Assembly (NCBI GenBank): GCA_903906315.1
Contig: CAIVJW010000244.1
Coordinates: 1 to 64,000, forward strand
Direction: 5' to 3'
DNA: 64,000 nt
DNA from: an uncultured delta proteobacterium
GTDB lineage: Bacteria > Myxococcota_A > Polyangia > Polyangiales > Polyangiaceae
The translations under genes were made by a program, and so were the position numbers. How positions within the stretch are numbered: the first letter of the stretch is position 1; every line of letters begins with the position of its first letter. Below the pieces are notes generated by a model. That model was not told the origin of the DNA and ran no database searches. It was given only the letters and a program-made list of their open reading frames with translations. Positions 33,526 to 42,926 of this stretch are shown here, in pieces.

Positions 33526-34455
33526 TCAGTCCGACGCCGCCGGCGCGGCCGCCGCGTCCGACTTCACCCACACGAGGCTCGCCTTCTCGCGCAGCGCGCG
33601 ATCGGCGTCCTCGCGCAGCTTTTCCATCCGACTCGTGCGCATCGCGTCCATCACCGGACCCTTGACGCTCTCGAAGGTGACGGACTCGTCGACGCGGCGG
33701 TCGGCGAGCTTGATGATCCACGCGCGCCCCTTCGGCCCGCGCAGGATGCCGCTCGTCTGACCGGGCGCCAGCCCGTCGAGCGCCTGACGCCACGCCTCGG
33801 GGACCTGCGCCCACTTCATCATGCCGAGGTCCCACGGCTTCTGCGACTCCGGCAACCCCGGGAACTGCTTGCGGGCCACCGCCTCGAAGGACGTCTTCTT
33901 GATCTCCTCGAGGTCGCGCAGGAGCCCGGGCTCGTCGTTCATGCGCAGGATCTGGAGCACGTGCTGCTCGGTGCGGATGCGCTTCGCGTTCGCCTCGAAG
34001 TGCGCCTTCGCGTCGGCCTCGGTGACCTCGGCCTTCGCCGCGACCTCGCGCCGAGAGTAGAGCTCGCCGAGCTCGGCGCGCTGGAACGCCATCATCGTCG
34101 CCTCCAGCTGTCGAAGCTTCTGCTGATAGCCGACGTCGGCGTCGAGCCCGAGCGCCAGCGCCTGCTGCCGCACGAGCTCCTGCCGGACGACCGACTCGGC
34201 GGCGTTCTTGCGGTGCAGCGGCTTGCCCTCCGCGCCGTGCATGTCGCCCTTGAGCTTCAGCTTCACGTCGGCGTCCGTGATGGCCACGCCGTTCACCGTC
34301 ACGACGACGTCGTCGCGCGCGGCCTTCGCCGAACCGGGCGGGGCGGGCGCGGCCGTCGCCACGGCGGACGAGGACGGGTCGCGCTTGCCGCACGCGACGA
34401 GGGCGAGCGACGCCGAGAGCACGAAGGGGACGAAGCTGCGGTGGGGCGTATTCAT
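33526..34455 (-). CDS. SurA/parvulin-like peptidyl-prolyl isomerase lipoprotein
   Basis: 309 residues with lipobox ALVAC. A SurA-N-like helical region (VTVNGVAITDADVKLKLK, AAESVVRQELVRQQALALG) is followed by a parvulin-like PPIase segment (EQHVLQILRMND, DLGMMKWAQVP, GQTSGILRGPKGRAWIIKL). It has the layout of PrsA/SurA chaperones that help fold outer-membrane or secreted proteins. Its neighbours are large secreted proteins downstream, but it lies 139 bp from the cytochrome gene and may have its own promoter. Confidence 0.85.
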   Translation of the reverse strand: MNTPHRSFVPFVLSASLALVACGKRDPSSSAVATAAPAPPGSAKAARDDVVVTVNGVAITDADVKLKLKGDMHGAEGKPLHRKNAAESVVRQELVRQQALALGLDADVGYQQKLRQLEATMMAFQRAELGELYSRREVAAKAEVTEADAKAHFEANAKRIRTEQHVLQILRMNDEPGLLRDLEEIKKTSFEAVARKQFPGLPESQKPWDLGMMKWAQVPEAWRQALDGLAPGQTSGILRGPKGRAWIIKLADRRVDESVTFESVKGPVMDAMRTSRMEKLREDADRALREKASLVWVKSDAAAAPAASD

Positions 34456-34570
34456 GGCGGTTTCGGCGGGAACCCTAGCACCGGGAGGCGTCGCCCTGAA
34501 AAGCGAAGAGGCAGCGCCTCTCGACGCCGCCTCTCCGTGGTTCAGCCCGAAGGCTGGCTACCTGTTGCCG

Positions 34571-34588
34571 CCCCGCGGGTGCGCGGGG
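34571..34588. terminator. GC hairpin after the decaheme cytochrome gene
   Basis: A 7-bp stem (CCCCGCG/CGCGGGG) with a 4-base loop lies 6 bases past the cytochrome stop codon on the minus strand. No U-tract. Plausible intrinsic terminator. Confidence 0.4.
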
Positions 34589-34594
34589 TGCGGA

Positions 34595-37500
34595 CTAGTT
34601 CGCGGGAGCGTGGCAGGCCGCGCACGCCTCGCGCTCGTCGCCGCTGAACGGGCTGAGCGGCGTCGGGTCGTACGTCATGTCGCGGAAGTGCGCCGTGGCG
34701 GCGTCCGTGTCGTGGCAGCCCATGCACGGCAGACGCGCCGGCTTGGTCTTCCAGGAGCCCGAGGTCGTCGGACCGTGGCAGTTCGCGTCGCAGGTGCGGA
34801 GCTCGGTCGGGTAGGTGATGTCCCAATCACGACCGGGGATGCCGTCCGCGTGCGAGACGGTCACGTTCGGGTAGTGCAGCGTGGCGCCGGCGTGGACGGC
34901 GTGGACGCGCTGCGAGATCGGCACGGCGCCCGGCCAGATGCCGCCGGAGTTCGTCTGCTGCTGGTAGTCGTGGCAGCTGCCGCACGAGTCGACGGCCACG
35001 TTGTTGAAGAGCTTGTTGTGCCGATTGAAGTCGAGCACGAAGCCCTTGGTGTCGGTCGGGTCGGTGTGACACGAGCCGCAGTTGTTGGCCGGGGGCTTCT
35101 CCTCGGTGGCCGTACCGACCTGGAACGCGATCTGTCCGACCGTCGGGGTCTGGAAGTCGATGTCGCTCGTCTTGGTGCCGCGGTCGTTGATCTCAATCTT
35201 CGCGATGTACGTGCCCGGGGCGAGGTCGTCGACCGGATCGAGCGTGTAGGCGATCTCGGTGGCCGTGCGCTTGATCTTGGCGTCGTCGGTCAGCGCGTCG
35301 GTCGGCTTCGCGAGCGTGTTGCTCACGGTCGACGCGGTGCCGAGCGTGTTCGTCGCGCCCGGCGTGTTGCTGCCGAGGACGTGGACGGGGTAGCCGCCGA
35401 GGACGTCGGCCGGGAAGAGCGCGGAGGCGGCGCCGACCGAGCCCGAAGCGACCTGGAGACCGAAGAAGTCGCCCAGGTTGCGGCTGCGAATCGCGACCGA
35501 GCTGGCCACGTTCACGCGGATCGTGGCGCCGATGGCGTGCGCGTAGGCCGCCGGGGCGACCGTGAAGGTGTCGGTCGCGCGGGTGAAGGCCAGGGTCTCC
35601 TCGACCGGCGTGTAGCGGTCCAGGATGACGCTGCCGGCCAGCGGGAACTGCACGCCGTTGCCGGCCTTGACCGTGAACGTCGTGCCGGCGACGGCGACGG
35701 CGCTCGTGGCGCTGTCGGCCGCGGCCGTGCTGTCGAGGTACGCGATCGCGCGGGCCTTGAACGGCGCGTAGTTGTTGAGCCACGCGACGACCTCGGTCGG
35801 CGTCGCCTTGGACACGTCGGCGAACTGCTGGACGCTGTAGACGCTCGTCGCGTCGGCGGCCGCCGCGACGGCCGCGAAGGTCAGCGTGGTCGCCGTGTTA
35901 CCGGTGATCGTCGCGACCTGGCCCAGGCCCGTGCCGCTCAGGACCTTGACCGAGAAGCCCTTCCACTGGTCGACCGTCCACTTCGCCGCGGAGTCGGCGA
36001 GCGTGGTGAGAGAACCGCCCGTGGCCTTGCCCTGCGCGGCGCCGGCAAAGCCGAACGACGCGTAGGTCAGGATGTCGGTGGCCTTGTACGCCCAGACGCC
36101 CGTCACGGTCATCGTCGTGCCGACGTTGTCGACGACGGTGTACGTGGCCGTCGGCTTGCCGCTGGCGCTGTTGTTGGTGACGGTGACGGTGTAGCCGGCG
36201 TACTGGTGGTCGATCCACGTCTTGTTCGCGCCGAGGAACACCTGGTTCGCGTCGGTGAACGTCGTCGTGGTGGCGCCCGCGACCCACGCCGGGGTGAGGG
36301 CGACCTCGCCGCTCGCGCCGGTCGCGTAGACCGGGACCGTGACGGCGGCGGGCACGAGGATCTTGCCGTCGTCGACGAAGAGGTCCTGACCGTTGTCGGC
36401 GATGATGCCGAGGGTCGTCTTGCCCGTCGCGCTCGCCAGGCTGTACGTCATGCCAACCGGGCTCGCGTTCGTGCTCTTGACGACCACGCGCGCCTTCGTC
36501 GTGAGGACGGGGCTGCGGCGCTCGCGCGGACCGGAGACGAAGAAGCTCGACCCGGTGAACTTGCCGTCGCGGGCGACGGTGCAGGCCGTGCCGGCCGCGT
36601 TCGCGACGCAACCCTCGGCGCCGTTGCCGGGCGGGTTCGCGGTCACGCCGTCGTCGACCACCATCGTCGTGTGATCGATGAGCGCCTTGGTGGCGACGTC
36701 GGTCAGCGCGATGTGGACGACCGGGGTCTCGCCCTTGACGAAGAACTTGCCGTTGGCCGCCCCGGTGACGGTCATGGTCGGCTTGAACTCCATGTTCTTG
36801 CGCGGATCCTTGCCGACCCAGTCGTGCGCAGTGACGGGCGACGGCGCGACGCCGTCGTTGTGGCAGTTCACGCAACCGGTGTCGTTCGTGGCCTTGCCGC
36901 CCTTGTGGTTGGCGCCCGTGACCCAGTCGATCGTGTCGTGGCACGAGCCGCAGACGGCGCGCGACGGCGCGTCCTTCCAGTTGTCGACCTGCGCGCCCTT
37001 GCCGTCGTGGCACTTGGTGCAGTTGGCGAGGATGGCCGGGAACTCGGCCTTCCACCACGACACCGGCGAGGCGACGTAGTTGTAGATCGCGTACTTGCCG
37101 TTGTCGGCCGACTCGTCGGCCGCCGTCGCCGGATCGTCGAAGACGATGCCGTCCGCGCCCGGGATGCTCGCGAGCTCGCCGCCGGCGTGGATCTTGTGCG
37201 TCATCACCTTCATGTCGATGGTGTTGCCGCTGTACGCGTCGAAGCTGCCGGCCTGGTGGCAGGTCACGCAGTTCTCGAGACCGATGCGGTCGCCGCCGTG
37301 GCCCGTGACCGACGTGTGGCAGTTGTTGCAGGCCGCGGTCGGGACGATGTCCCGCGTCGCGGGGGCCTGGCCGCCGTTCGGCACGAAGTCGAGGAACGCC
37401 GACGCCGTCGGGCCCGTGTGGCCGCCCAGCATGAGGGCGACGCGGTGGAGCAGCGCGCGGTCGTAGGTGATCGCCGTCTTGGCGACGGGCGTCGTGATGG

Positions 37501-38248
37501 CCGAGATGTTCGTGCTGAAGACGTACGTGTACGTGCCGTCGCCGTGATCCGTCGAGACGCCGTTGTTCTCGCGGTACGCCTGGTCCACCGAGTAGCCGTC
37601 GGGCTTCGGGAAGCCGGCGCCCTTCACGGTCTTCGTGCGGTAGACGTACGACGTCCAGTTGCCGTACGCCTCGCCGGCGTTCGGGGCCGCGAGCTTCGAG
37701 ATGTTGAAGTACTCGCCGGTGACGCCGGTGACGGGCTTGCCGTCCTTCGTCATGACCTTGAACTCGACGGTCACGAGGCCCGTGTCGTCGGCGGTCACGG
37801 CCGTGATGGTCGCGTCGACCATGTACTTGCCAGCCGCGAGGTCCATCGCCTCGAGCGCGGCGAGGCCGTGCCGATCGCCGACGAGGATGGCGAGGCCGTC
37901 CTTGCCGGGCTCGCCCGGCGAGCCCGCGTCGCCATTCAGCCCGGGCGCGCCCGCGTCGCCGTCGAGGCCGTTGGCGCCGTCGGCACCGTCTGCACCCTTG
38001 GCGCCGTCGGCACCGTCTGCACCCTTGGCGCCGTCGGCGCCGGCCTTGCCGTCAGCACCCTTGTCGCCGTTTGCGCCCGTCGCGCCGTCGGTGCCGTCGG
38101 CACCCTTGACGCCGTCCTTGCCCGACGTGCCCGCAGGCCCGGCCGAGCCCTGGGGGCCGGTCGCGCCATCCGCGCCGCTGCACCCGACCGCGAAGAGAAT
38201 CGCAGCCATTCCTGCGGTCCCCCAGACCATGCTGTACCTGAACGCCAT
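34595..38248 (-). CDS. OmcA/MtrC-like decaheme cytochrome c with collagen-like stalk
   Basis: 1217 residues with SD GGAGGTG before the ATG at 38248. A lipobox FAVGC (Cys23) is followed by 31 uninterrupted Gly-X-Y triplets (residues 25-117). Heme motifs: five CxxCH from about residue 307 to 463 (CNNCH, CVTCH, CTKCH, CGSCH, CVNCH), then about 590 residues of beta-rich insert, then five more from about 1057 to the C-terminus (CGSCH, CGSCH, CDANCH with CX3CH, CMGCH, CAACH). Two pentaheme clusters flanking a beta region match the OmcA/MtrC family of outer-surface electron-transfer cytochromes. The stalk should hold the hemes away from the membrane. No MtrA/MtrB partners are in this window, so the electron route is unproven. 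Confidence 0.88.
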   Translation of the reverse strand: MAFRYSMVWGTAGMAAILFAVGCSGADGATGPQGSAGPAGTSGKDGVKGADGTDGATGANGDKGADGKAGADGAKGADGADGAKGADGADGANGLDGDAGAPGLNGDAGSPGEPGKDGLAILVGDRHGLAALEAMDLAAGKYMVDATITAVTADDTGLVTVEFKVMTKDGKPVTGVTGEYFNISKLAAPNAGEAYGNWTSYVYRTKTVKGAGFPKPDGYSVDQAYRENNGVSTDHGDGTYTYVFSTNISAITTPVAKTAITYDRALLHRVALMLGGHTGPTASAFLDFVPNGGQAPATRDIVPTAACNNCHTSVTGHGGDRIGLENCVTCHQAGSFDAYSGNTIDMKVMTHKIHAGGELASIPGADGIVFDDPATAADESADNGKYAIYNYVASPVSWWKAEFPAILANCTKCHDGKGAQVDNWKDAPSRAVCGSCHDTIDWVTGANHKGGKATNDTGCVNCHNDGVAPSPVTAHDWVGKDPRKNMEFKPTMTVTGAANGKFFVKGETPVVHIALTDVATKALIDHTTMVVDDGVTANPPGNGAEGCVANAAGTACTVARDGKFTGSSFFVSGPRERRSPVLTTKARVVVKSTNASPVGMTYSLASATGKTTLGIIADNGQDLFVDDGKILVPAAVTVPVYATGASGEVALTPAWVAGATTTTFTDANQVFLGANKTWIDHQYAGYTVTVTNNSASGKPTATYTVVDNVGTTMTVTGVWAYKATDILTYASFGFAGAAQGKATGGSLTTLADSAAKWTVDQWKGFSVKVLSGTGLGQVATITGNTATTLTFAAVAAAADATSVYSVQQFADVSKATPTEVVAWLNNYAPFKARAIAYLDSTAAADSATSAVAVAGTTFTVKAGNGVQFPLAGSVILDRYTPVEETLAFTRATDTFTVAPAAYAHAIGATIRVNVASSVAIRSRNLGDFFGLQVASGSVGAASALFPADVLGGYPVHVLGSNTPGATNTLGTASTVSNTLAKPTDALTDDAKIKRTATEIAYTLDPVDDLAPGTYIAKIEINDRGTKTSDIDFQTPTVGQIAFQVGTATEEKPPANNCGSCHTDPTDTKGFVLDFNRHNKLFNNVAVDSCGSCHDYQQQTNSGGIWPGAVPISQRVHAVHAGATLHYPNVTVSHADGIPGRDWDITYPTELRTCDANCHGPTTSGSWKTKPARLPCMGCHDTDAATAHFRDMTYDPTPLSPFSGDEREACAACHAPAN
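37979..38032 (-). repeat. 27-bp tandem coding repeat, two copies
   Basis: Two near-identical 27-bp units encode GAKGADGAD twice (residues 73-90) within the collagen-like stalk. Slippage here would change stalk length in steps of nine residues. Confidence 0.75.
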
Positions 38249-38377
38249 GGGAATCACCTCCGCGGATGCTCGCGAAGAGCTGTCCGGAATTGGGCGCCCA
38301 CTGCAAGGGGGGTGCCCAGGAGATGGATCCGCAGAGGCGGCGCGCATCGAACGCCGGCGTTGACAACGATCAAGTCT

Positions 38378-38416
38378 GGCAGGCTCAGCGCCTGCCGAGA
38401 TTTCGGCATTGCCGAA
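38378..38416. promoter_or_regulatory. two palindromes upstream of the cytochrome gene
   Basis: GGCAGGC-TCAGC-GCCTGCC (38378-38396, 7-bp arms) and the 15-bp palindrome TTCGGCA-T-TGCCGAA (38402-38416) lie between the cytochrome start (38248) and the end of the Cys-rich gene (38521). The second looks like a regulator-binding site, the first like a hairpin. Either could act as cytochrome operator or as terminator of the Cys-rich gene. Confidence 0.35.
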
Positions 38417-38520
38417 GGAGCGCGCAGCGACGGCGCGCATTGCGCAAACCACGCGAAGTCAGCGCTTATTCCGACACGGAGCCAGGGGCGACCCGCGCGG
38501 GCCGCACCCTGGTCGCCCGA

Positions 38521-41412
38521 TCAGCGGCCGCGGCGGCGAGCGAGGGCGATCGCCGCGAGGGCGATCGCGAAGGCGCCGAGGCCGGGGCGGTCCCCGTCAC
38601 CTCGGGCACGGACGGCGCAGCCGCCGGACTCGTCGCTCGTCGGCGCGGGGGCGGCGGCCGCCTTCGCGACGCACGCGCCCTCCTTGCAGGAGCCGCCGGA
38701 GCAGTCCGCGTCCGACGAGCACGTGCCCGCGGGCGCCCCGCAGACCTTCGCCGCGGCGTCGCAGACCGTCCCGCGGCACTGGTCGTCGCTCGCGCACGGG
38801 CCGTCGCCCGCCGCGAGGCCGCACACGTCGTCCTTGGCGTCGCAGCGGCCAGACGCGCAGACGCGCGCGCCGACCTCGTCCGTGCACTTCGCGACGCCGG
38901 CGGGCGCGCCGGGCAGGGGCTTGCCGTTCGCGACCTTGGCCGTGCAGGCGCCGGGCCTTCCGGCCGTTCCATCGCACCACTCGGTGCCCTTGCACGCCGC
39001 ATCGACCGTGCAGCCCGCGACGCACGCGCCGCTCGCGGCGTCGCACGCCGGGCCGCCCGCGTGGCCCTCGCAGTCGGCGTCCTTCGCGCACGCGCCGCAG
39101 CGGCCACCGTCGCAGAGCGGGGCCTCCGCCTTGGGACACGCGAGCTTCGCGCCGCTGCCGTGATCGCCATCGCAGGCCGCGCAGGAGGACATCGCCGCGT
39201 CGCAGACCGGCTTCGACCCCTCACACGCCACCGCGCTCTCGGCCGTGCACTCGACGCAGGCGTGCGAGGCCGGATCGCACACGGCCAGCGGCGCCTTGCA
39301 GTCCGCGTCCTTCGTGCAGCCCGCGCCGCACAGCTCGTTCGTGCACTGGCTCGAGCGGCAGACCGTCGCCGCGTCGGCGGGGGAGCAGGGCCCGTGGCCG
39401 TCCGCGAGACCGCACTGGTCGTCCTTCGGGTCGCAGACGGCCGACGCGCAGACGAGCGCGGCCGCCTCGGCGGAGCACGTGCCGTCGAGCGTGGGCTTGC
39501 CGTGCGCAGGGTCGCTCGGCATCGGCTGGCCGTTCGCGAGCGCGTCGCGACACTCGTGCGTCGACGGCGCGCACCACTGGCCGCCGAGGCAGTCGACGTC
39601 GATGTTGCAGCCGCCCTTCACGGTGCACGTGCCGTTGTGGCTGCACTGGCCCGAGCGGCAGATCGCGGCCTCGGCCTGCGTGCACGGCCCGTCGCCGTCC
39701 GCGAGGCCGCACTTGTCGTCGACGGGGTCGCAGGCGCCGGAGGCGCAGACGGCCTTGCCCACCTCGAACGAGCACGTGCCGTCGAGCTTTGGGATCGCAT
39801 GCGATGGGTCGTTCGGAATCGGGGCGCCGTTCGCGAGCTTCGGCGCGCAGAGGCTCACCGAGGTGTCGCAGTAGTCGTTCGCGCCGCAGTCCGAGTCGAA
39901 GTTGCAGCCGCCGAGAGGCAAGCACACGCCCTTCACGCTGCACGCGCCCGTACGGCACACCACCGAGCCGTTCGCCTGCGTGCACGGACCGTCGCCGGCC
40001 GCGAGGCCGCAGAGGGCGTCCTTCGGGTCGCAGGCGCCGCTCGCGCAGACGAGCGCGGCCGCCTCGGGGGTGCAGGTGCCGTCGAGCGCCGGCTTGGCGT
40101 GCGCGGGGTCGCTCGGCAGCGGCGATCCGTTGGCGATCGTGGGCTTGCAGGTGTTCGTCGAGATGCTGCACCAGCTGCCTGCGGCGCAGTCGCCGTCGAC
40201 GTTGCAGGTGCCCTTCGCGAGGCACGTGCCACCGACGCTGCACGCGCCGCTCCGGCAGACGAGCAGCGCGTTCTGCTGCGTGCACGGGCCGTCACCGAGG
40301 GCGAGGCCGCAATGGTCGTCCTTCGGGTCGCACACGCCGCTCTGGCAGACGAGCGCCGCGGCGGCGGCGTTGCACGTGCCGTCCAGCGTCGGCTTCACGT
40401 GGCCGGCGTCCTTGGGCATGGCGCCGCCGTTCGCGACCTTCGCCGTGCACGTGTGCGCGCCGATGTCGCAGAAGCCCGCCGCGCAGTCGCCGTCGGCGTT
40501 GCAGCCGGCGGCCGGCATGCACGTGCCGTCGACGCTGCAGGTCTTGGAGCGGCACACGAGCGGCCCGTTCGCGTTCGTGCAGGGCCCGCCGTCGTTGGCA
40601 TAGCCGCAGAGGTCGTCCTTCACGTCGCAGACGCCCGACTGGCAGGTGGCGGCGGCGGAGTCGGGCGTGCACTTGCCGGCGAGCACGGGCACGTGGCCCG
40701 CGACCGAAGGGATCGGCTTGCCGTTCTCGAGCTTGCCGGCGCACGTCGCGGCAACGTTGTCGCAGTAGTTGCCGAGCTGACAGTGCGCGTCGGAGCTGCA
40801 GCCGCTCGCCGTGCCGGCGAGCTCGGCGAGGTGCGCGCCGGTGTTGCCCGAGGTGTTCGTGACCTGGACGGCGAGGGTGTTGATGCCCATCGCGAAGGGG
40901 CCGCCGACGGGGACGGTGAACGACAAGAGGCTCGCCCAGGCGTTCGCGCCGTCATCCTTCGCGACCTGAACGCCGTTCAGCAGCACGAGGCAGGTGTCGT
41001 CGCAGGCGACCTTGCCGGTCAGCGTCGCGGTGGCCGGGTCCATTCCGTAGAGCGAGAAGGTCGTCGAGTAGGTGTACTTGGCGCCGTTCGCGCCCTTGGT
41101 ATTCACCTGAGCGCTCAGCCATTTCGACGTCGCGGGGTTCGCGACCCAGCCGGCGGCGGCCGCGACGGCGTACGTCTTCGGACCCGGCAGCGCCGCGTCC
41201 GTGCTCGTCAGCGTGTAGTGCGCGTCGACCGTCGCGTTGGGGAGAAGCGCCCCCTTGTCGTCGACCCCCGTCGGGAAGACGCCGGCGATCTTCAGCGCGC
41301 TCGCGGCCTCGCCGAGTGGCTCGTCGGCGGGCCCTTCGCGAGGTGTGGGCGCACACGCGGGGATCGCGAGGGCCACGAAGAGCGCGAGGTGGGGGCGGTG
41401 AGAAGAAGCCAT
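38521..41412 (-). CDS. Cys-rich repeat surface protein with MYXO-CTERM-like tail
   Basis: 963 residues. The lipoprotein-type signal ends at AIPAC. A jelly-roll-like N-terminal region of about 200 residues (DTCLVLLNGVQVAKDDG) follows. Then come about six Cys-rich units of roughly 70 residues with pattern C-AAALVCASG-CDPKD-CGL-GDGPCTQ-VCRSG-CS-GTC, each ending in KPTLDGTC-like text. The last 36 residues are Ser-Gly-Gly-Cys, a hydrophobic helix (LGAFAIALAAIALA) and RRRGR, the layout of the MYXO-CTERM sorting tail. The protein would be processed by a myxosortase-type protease and displayed on the outer surface. The target is unknown. Confidence 0.85.
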   Translation of the reverse strand: MASSHRPHLALFVALAIPACAPTPREGPADEPLGEAASALKIAGVFPTGVDDKGALLPNATVDAHYTLTSTDAALPGPKTYAVAAAAGWVANPATSKWLSAQVNTKGANGAKYTYSTTFSLYGMDPATATLTGKVACDDTCLVLLNGVQVAKDDGANAWASLLSFTVPVGGPFAMGINTLAVQVTNTSGNTGAHLAELAGTASGCSSDAHCQLGNYCDNVAATCAGKLENGKPIPSVAGHVPVLAGKCTPDSAAATCQSGVCDVKDDLCGYANDGGPCTNANGPLVCRSKTCSVDGTCMPAAGCNADGDCAAGFCDIGAHTCTAKVANGGAMPKDAGHVKPTLDGTCNAAAAALVCQSGVCDPKDDHCGLALGDGPCTQQNALLVCRSGACSVGGTCLAKGTCNVDGDCAAGSWCSISTNTCKPTIANGSPLPSDPAHAKPALDGTCTPEAAALVCASGACDPKDALCGLAAGDGPCTQANGSVVCRTGACSVKGVCLPLGGCNFDSDCGANDYCDTSVSLCAPKLANGAPIPNDPSHAIPKLDGTCSFEVGKAVCASGACDPVDDKCGLADGDGPCTQAEAAICRSGQCSHNGTCTVKGGCNIDVDCLGGQWCAPSTHECRDALANGQPMPSDPAHGKPTLDGTCSAEAAALVCASAVCDPKDDQCGLADGHGPCSPADAATVCRSSQCTNELCGAGCTKDADCKAPLAVCDPASHACVECTAESAVACEGSKPVCDAAMSSCAACDGDHGSGAKLACPKAEAPLCDGGRCGACAKDADCEGHAGGPACDAASGACVAGCTVDAACKGTEWCDGTAGRPGACTAKVANGKPLPGAPAGVAKCTDEVGARVCASGRCDAKDDVCGLAAGDGPCASDDQCRGTVCDAAAKVCGAPAGTCSSDADCSGGSCKEGACVAKAAAAPAPTSDESGGCAVRARGDGDRPGLGAFAIALAAIALARRRGR

Positions 41413-41684
41413 CGGGGCTCTGCGCTTCCGTGAGGGGTGGTGGGGCCGCGGGTCCGGGACGAACCCGCCGGGCGCCGCGCGGTCGACGCGCGGGGCGGCT
41501 GCTAGGAGCGAGCCCACGAGCCTAGCAAAAACCTCGGCGCCATGCGGTCCGAGGGCGGACCGCCGACGCCGTGGGCGCCCGCTGTCGACGCGGGGACGGC
41601 CGGCGCGGTGCGAAGCCGGGACGGAGGAGCCCGTCGCCTGCGACGCGGGAGCGCTCCGCCCAGCTCGGCCGACCGCGCTCGCGG

Positions 41685-42020
41685 CTACTTCACCTCGAGC
41701 AGCTCGACCTCGAACACGAGGGTCGATTGCGGCGGGATCACGGGCGGGAAGCCTCGATCGCCGTAGGCGAGGTCCGAGGGGATCGTGAGCTTGCGGAGGC
41801 CGCCGATCTTCATGCCGGCGACGCCCTCGTCCCAGCCCTTGATGACCTGGCCGGCGCCGAGCTTGAACGAGAAGCCCCTGCCGCGGTCGCGCGAGCTGTC
41901 GAACTTCTCGCCGCTCGTCAGCGTGCCGACGTAGTGCACGGTGACGGTGTTGCCCCGCTGCGCCTCGGCGCCCGTGCCGGGGGTGAGGTCGTCGATGTCG
42001 AGCCCGGAAGAAGTGCGCAT
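41685..42020 (-). CDS. FKBP-type peptidyl-prolyl isomerase
   Basis: 111 residues, a single FKBP domain: VTVHYVGTLTSGEKFDSSRDRGRGFSF, VIKGWDEGVAGMKIGG, PSDLAYGDRGFPPVIPPQSTLVFEVELLEV. The conserved aromatic and GWDEG residues of the active site are present. No signal peptide, so cytosolic. The ATG at 42020 has an AAAGGA SD 8 bases upstream; longer in-frame starts exist (ATG at 42050 and beyond) but read as Arg-rich non-coding text. Divergent from the Cys-rich lipoprotein gene at 42200. Confidence 0.92.
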   Translation of the reverse strand: MRTSSGLDIDDLTPGTGAEAQRGNTVTVHYVGTLTSGEKFDSSRDRGRGFSFKLGAGQVIKGWDEGVAGMKIGGLRKLTIPSDLAYGDRGFPPVIPPQSTLVFEVELLEVK

Positions 42021-42199
42021 TTGCTCGGTCCTTTCGTGATTGGCGCGCATCGGAGTGGCGCGGCGCGCCCGGGTCAATCGGATTGTGCGCCCCGGCGACC
42101 GGACCCCGGCGCGGGCCGGTCGGCCGCCGACGCCCGGCCTCGCCCGCAAACGGACGCCGAAACCTCGCCGGACCCCCGGTCGTGGCCTATGAGCTACGC

Positions 42200-42877
42200 A
42201 TGCGCCGCGCCGTCGCTCCGGGCCTCGCCTTCGCCGCGCTCGCCAGCGCGTGCCTGACCTTCGGCCAACCGTCGAGCGGGGGCGGCGGTTCCTCCGGCAA
42301 CCCGCTGCCGCTGCCCGTGCCCCCGCCCCCCGGCGACGTGGTCTGCCTCGACGACGCGACCGGGGCCTGCTCGGACGCGACCGAGATCGCGACCTACACG
42401 CAGTGCATCCTGACCCAGTGCCAGAGCGCGTACGCGACCTGCTTCGGGCCGAGCTTCGCGAGCGGCGTCTTCGAGGGCGACTGCAAGGAGTACGGAGCGT
42501 GCACCGCCGCGTGCTCGAGCTGCGACGCGACGTGCCTGTCGGCGTGCGCGGACAAGCAGAAGACCGCCGCGTGCGGGCTGTGCCTCGCGCAGCAGGTCCG
42601 GACGTGCGCGATCGTCGAGGTGCAGACGGGCACGTGCCAGCGGCCGTGCTCGAGGCTCTCCGACGCGGGGGCGGTGGACGCCGGCGCCGACGCGGCCGTC
42701 GGCGCGCCGGACGCGGGGCGATCGACGGGCGCGTGCATGAGCCTCGCGCTGTGCTGCAACATGCTGCCGCCCGAGGACGCCGGCAGCTGCCAGATCGCGC
42801 TCAGCGAGACGAACGACGTCGACGCGGCGTGCGTGAACGTGATCGCGACGTACAAGGCCTCCGGCAAGTGCCCCTGA
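42200..42877 (+). CDS. small Cys-rich lipoprotein, unknown
   Basis: 225 residues. The signal ends at the lipobox ALASAC, followed by a Gly/Pro tether. The body holds many Cys in pairs and CxxC arrangements (CILTQCQSAYATC, CTAACSSCDATCLSAC, CLAQQVRTC), an Asp/Ala-rich linker, and a C-terminal ACMSLALCCNM cluster. The Cys pattern suggests disulfide-bonded extracellular folding. This matches no family I can name. Such proteins are frequent in myxobacterial genomes. Confidence 0.72.
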   Translation: MRRAVAPGLAFAALASACLTFGQPSSGGGGSSGNPLPLPVPPPPGDVVCLDDATGACSDATEIATYTQCILTQCQSAYATCFGPSFASGVFEGDCKEYGACTAACSSCDATCLSACADKQKTAACGLCLAQQVRTCAIVEVQTGTCQRPCSRLSDAGAVDAGADAAVGAPDAGRSTGACMSLALCCNMLPPEDAGSCQIALSETNDVDAACVNVIATYKASGKCP

Positions 42878-42926
42878 TCGAGGGCGTCCGGGCCGCGTGC
42901 TATCGTGCCGACGGGGTCTCCTCCGC

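Noticed and set aside
37898-38176. Dense short repeats resembling a CRISPR array
   Set aside because: The repeats are 9- to 27-bp codon-level units encoding Gly-X-Y triplets inside an ORF, with no spacers and no cas genes.
34208-39163. A roughly 1650-codon frame on the plus strand opposite the decaheme cytochrome
   Set aside because: Low-complexity Arg/Val/Asp/Gly text arising from the complement of repetitive coding sequence; the minus strand carries ten heme motifs and a lipobox.
42021-42149. Longer N-terminus for the FKBP isomerase
   Set aside because: The extension is Arg/Gly/Pro-rich without conservation, and the internal ATG at 42020 has a good ribosome site and begins the FKBP fold directly.
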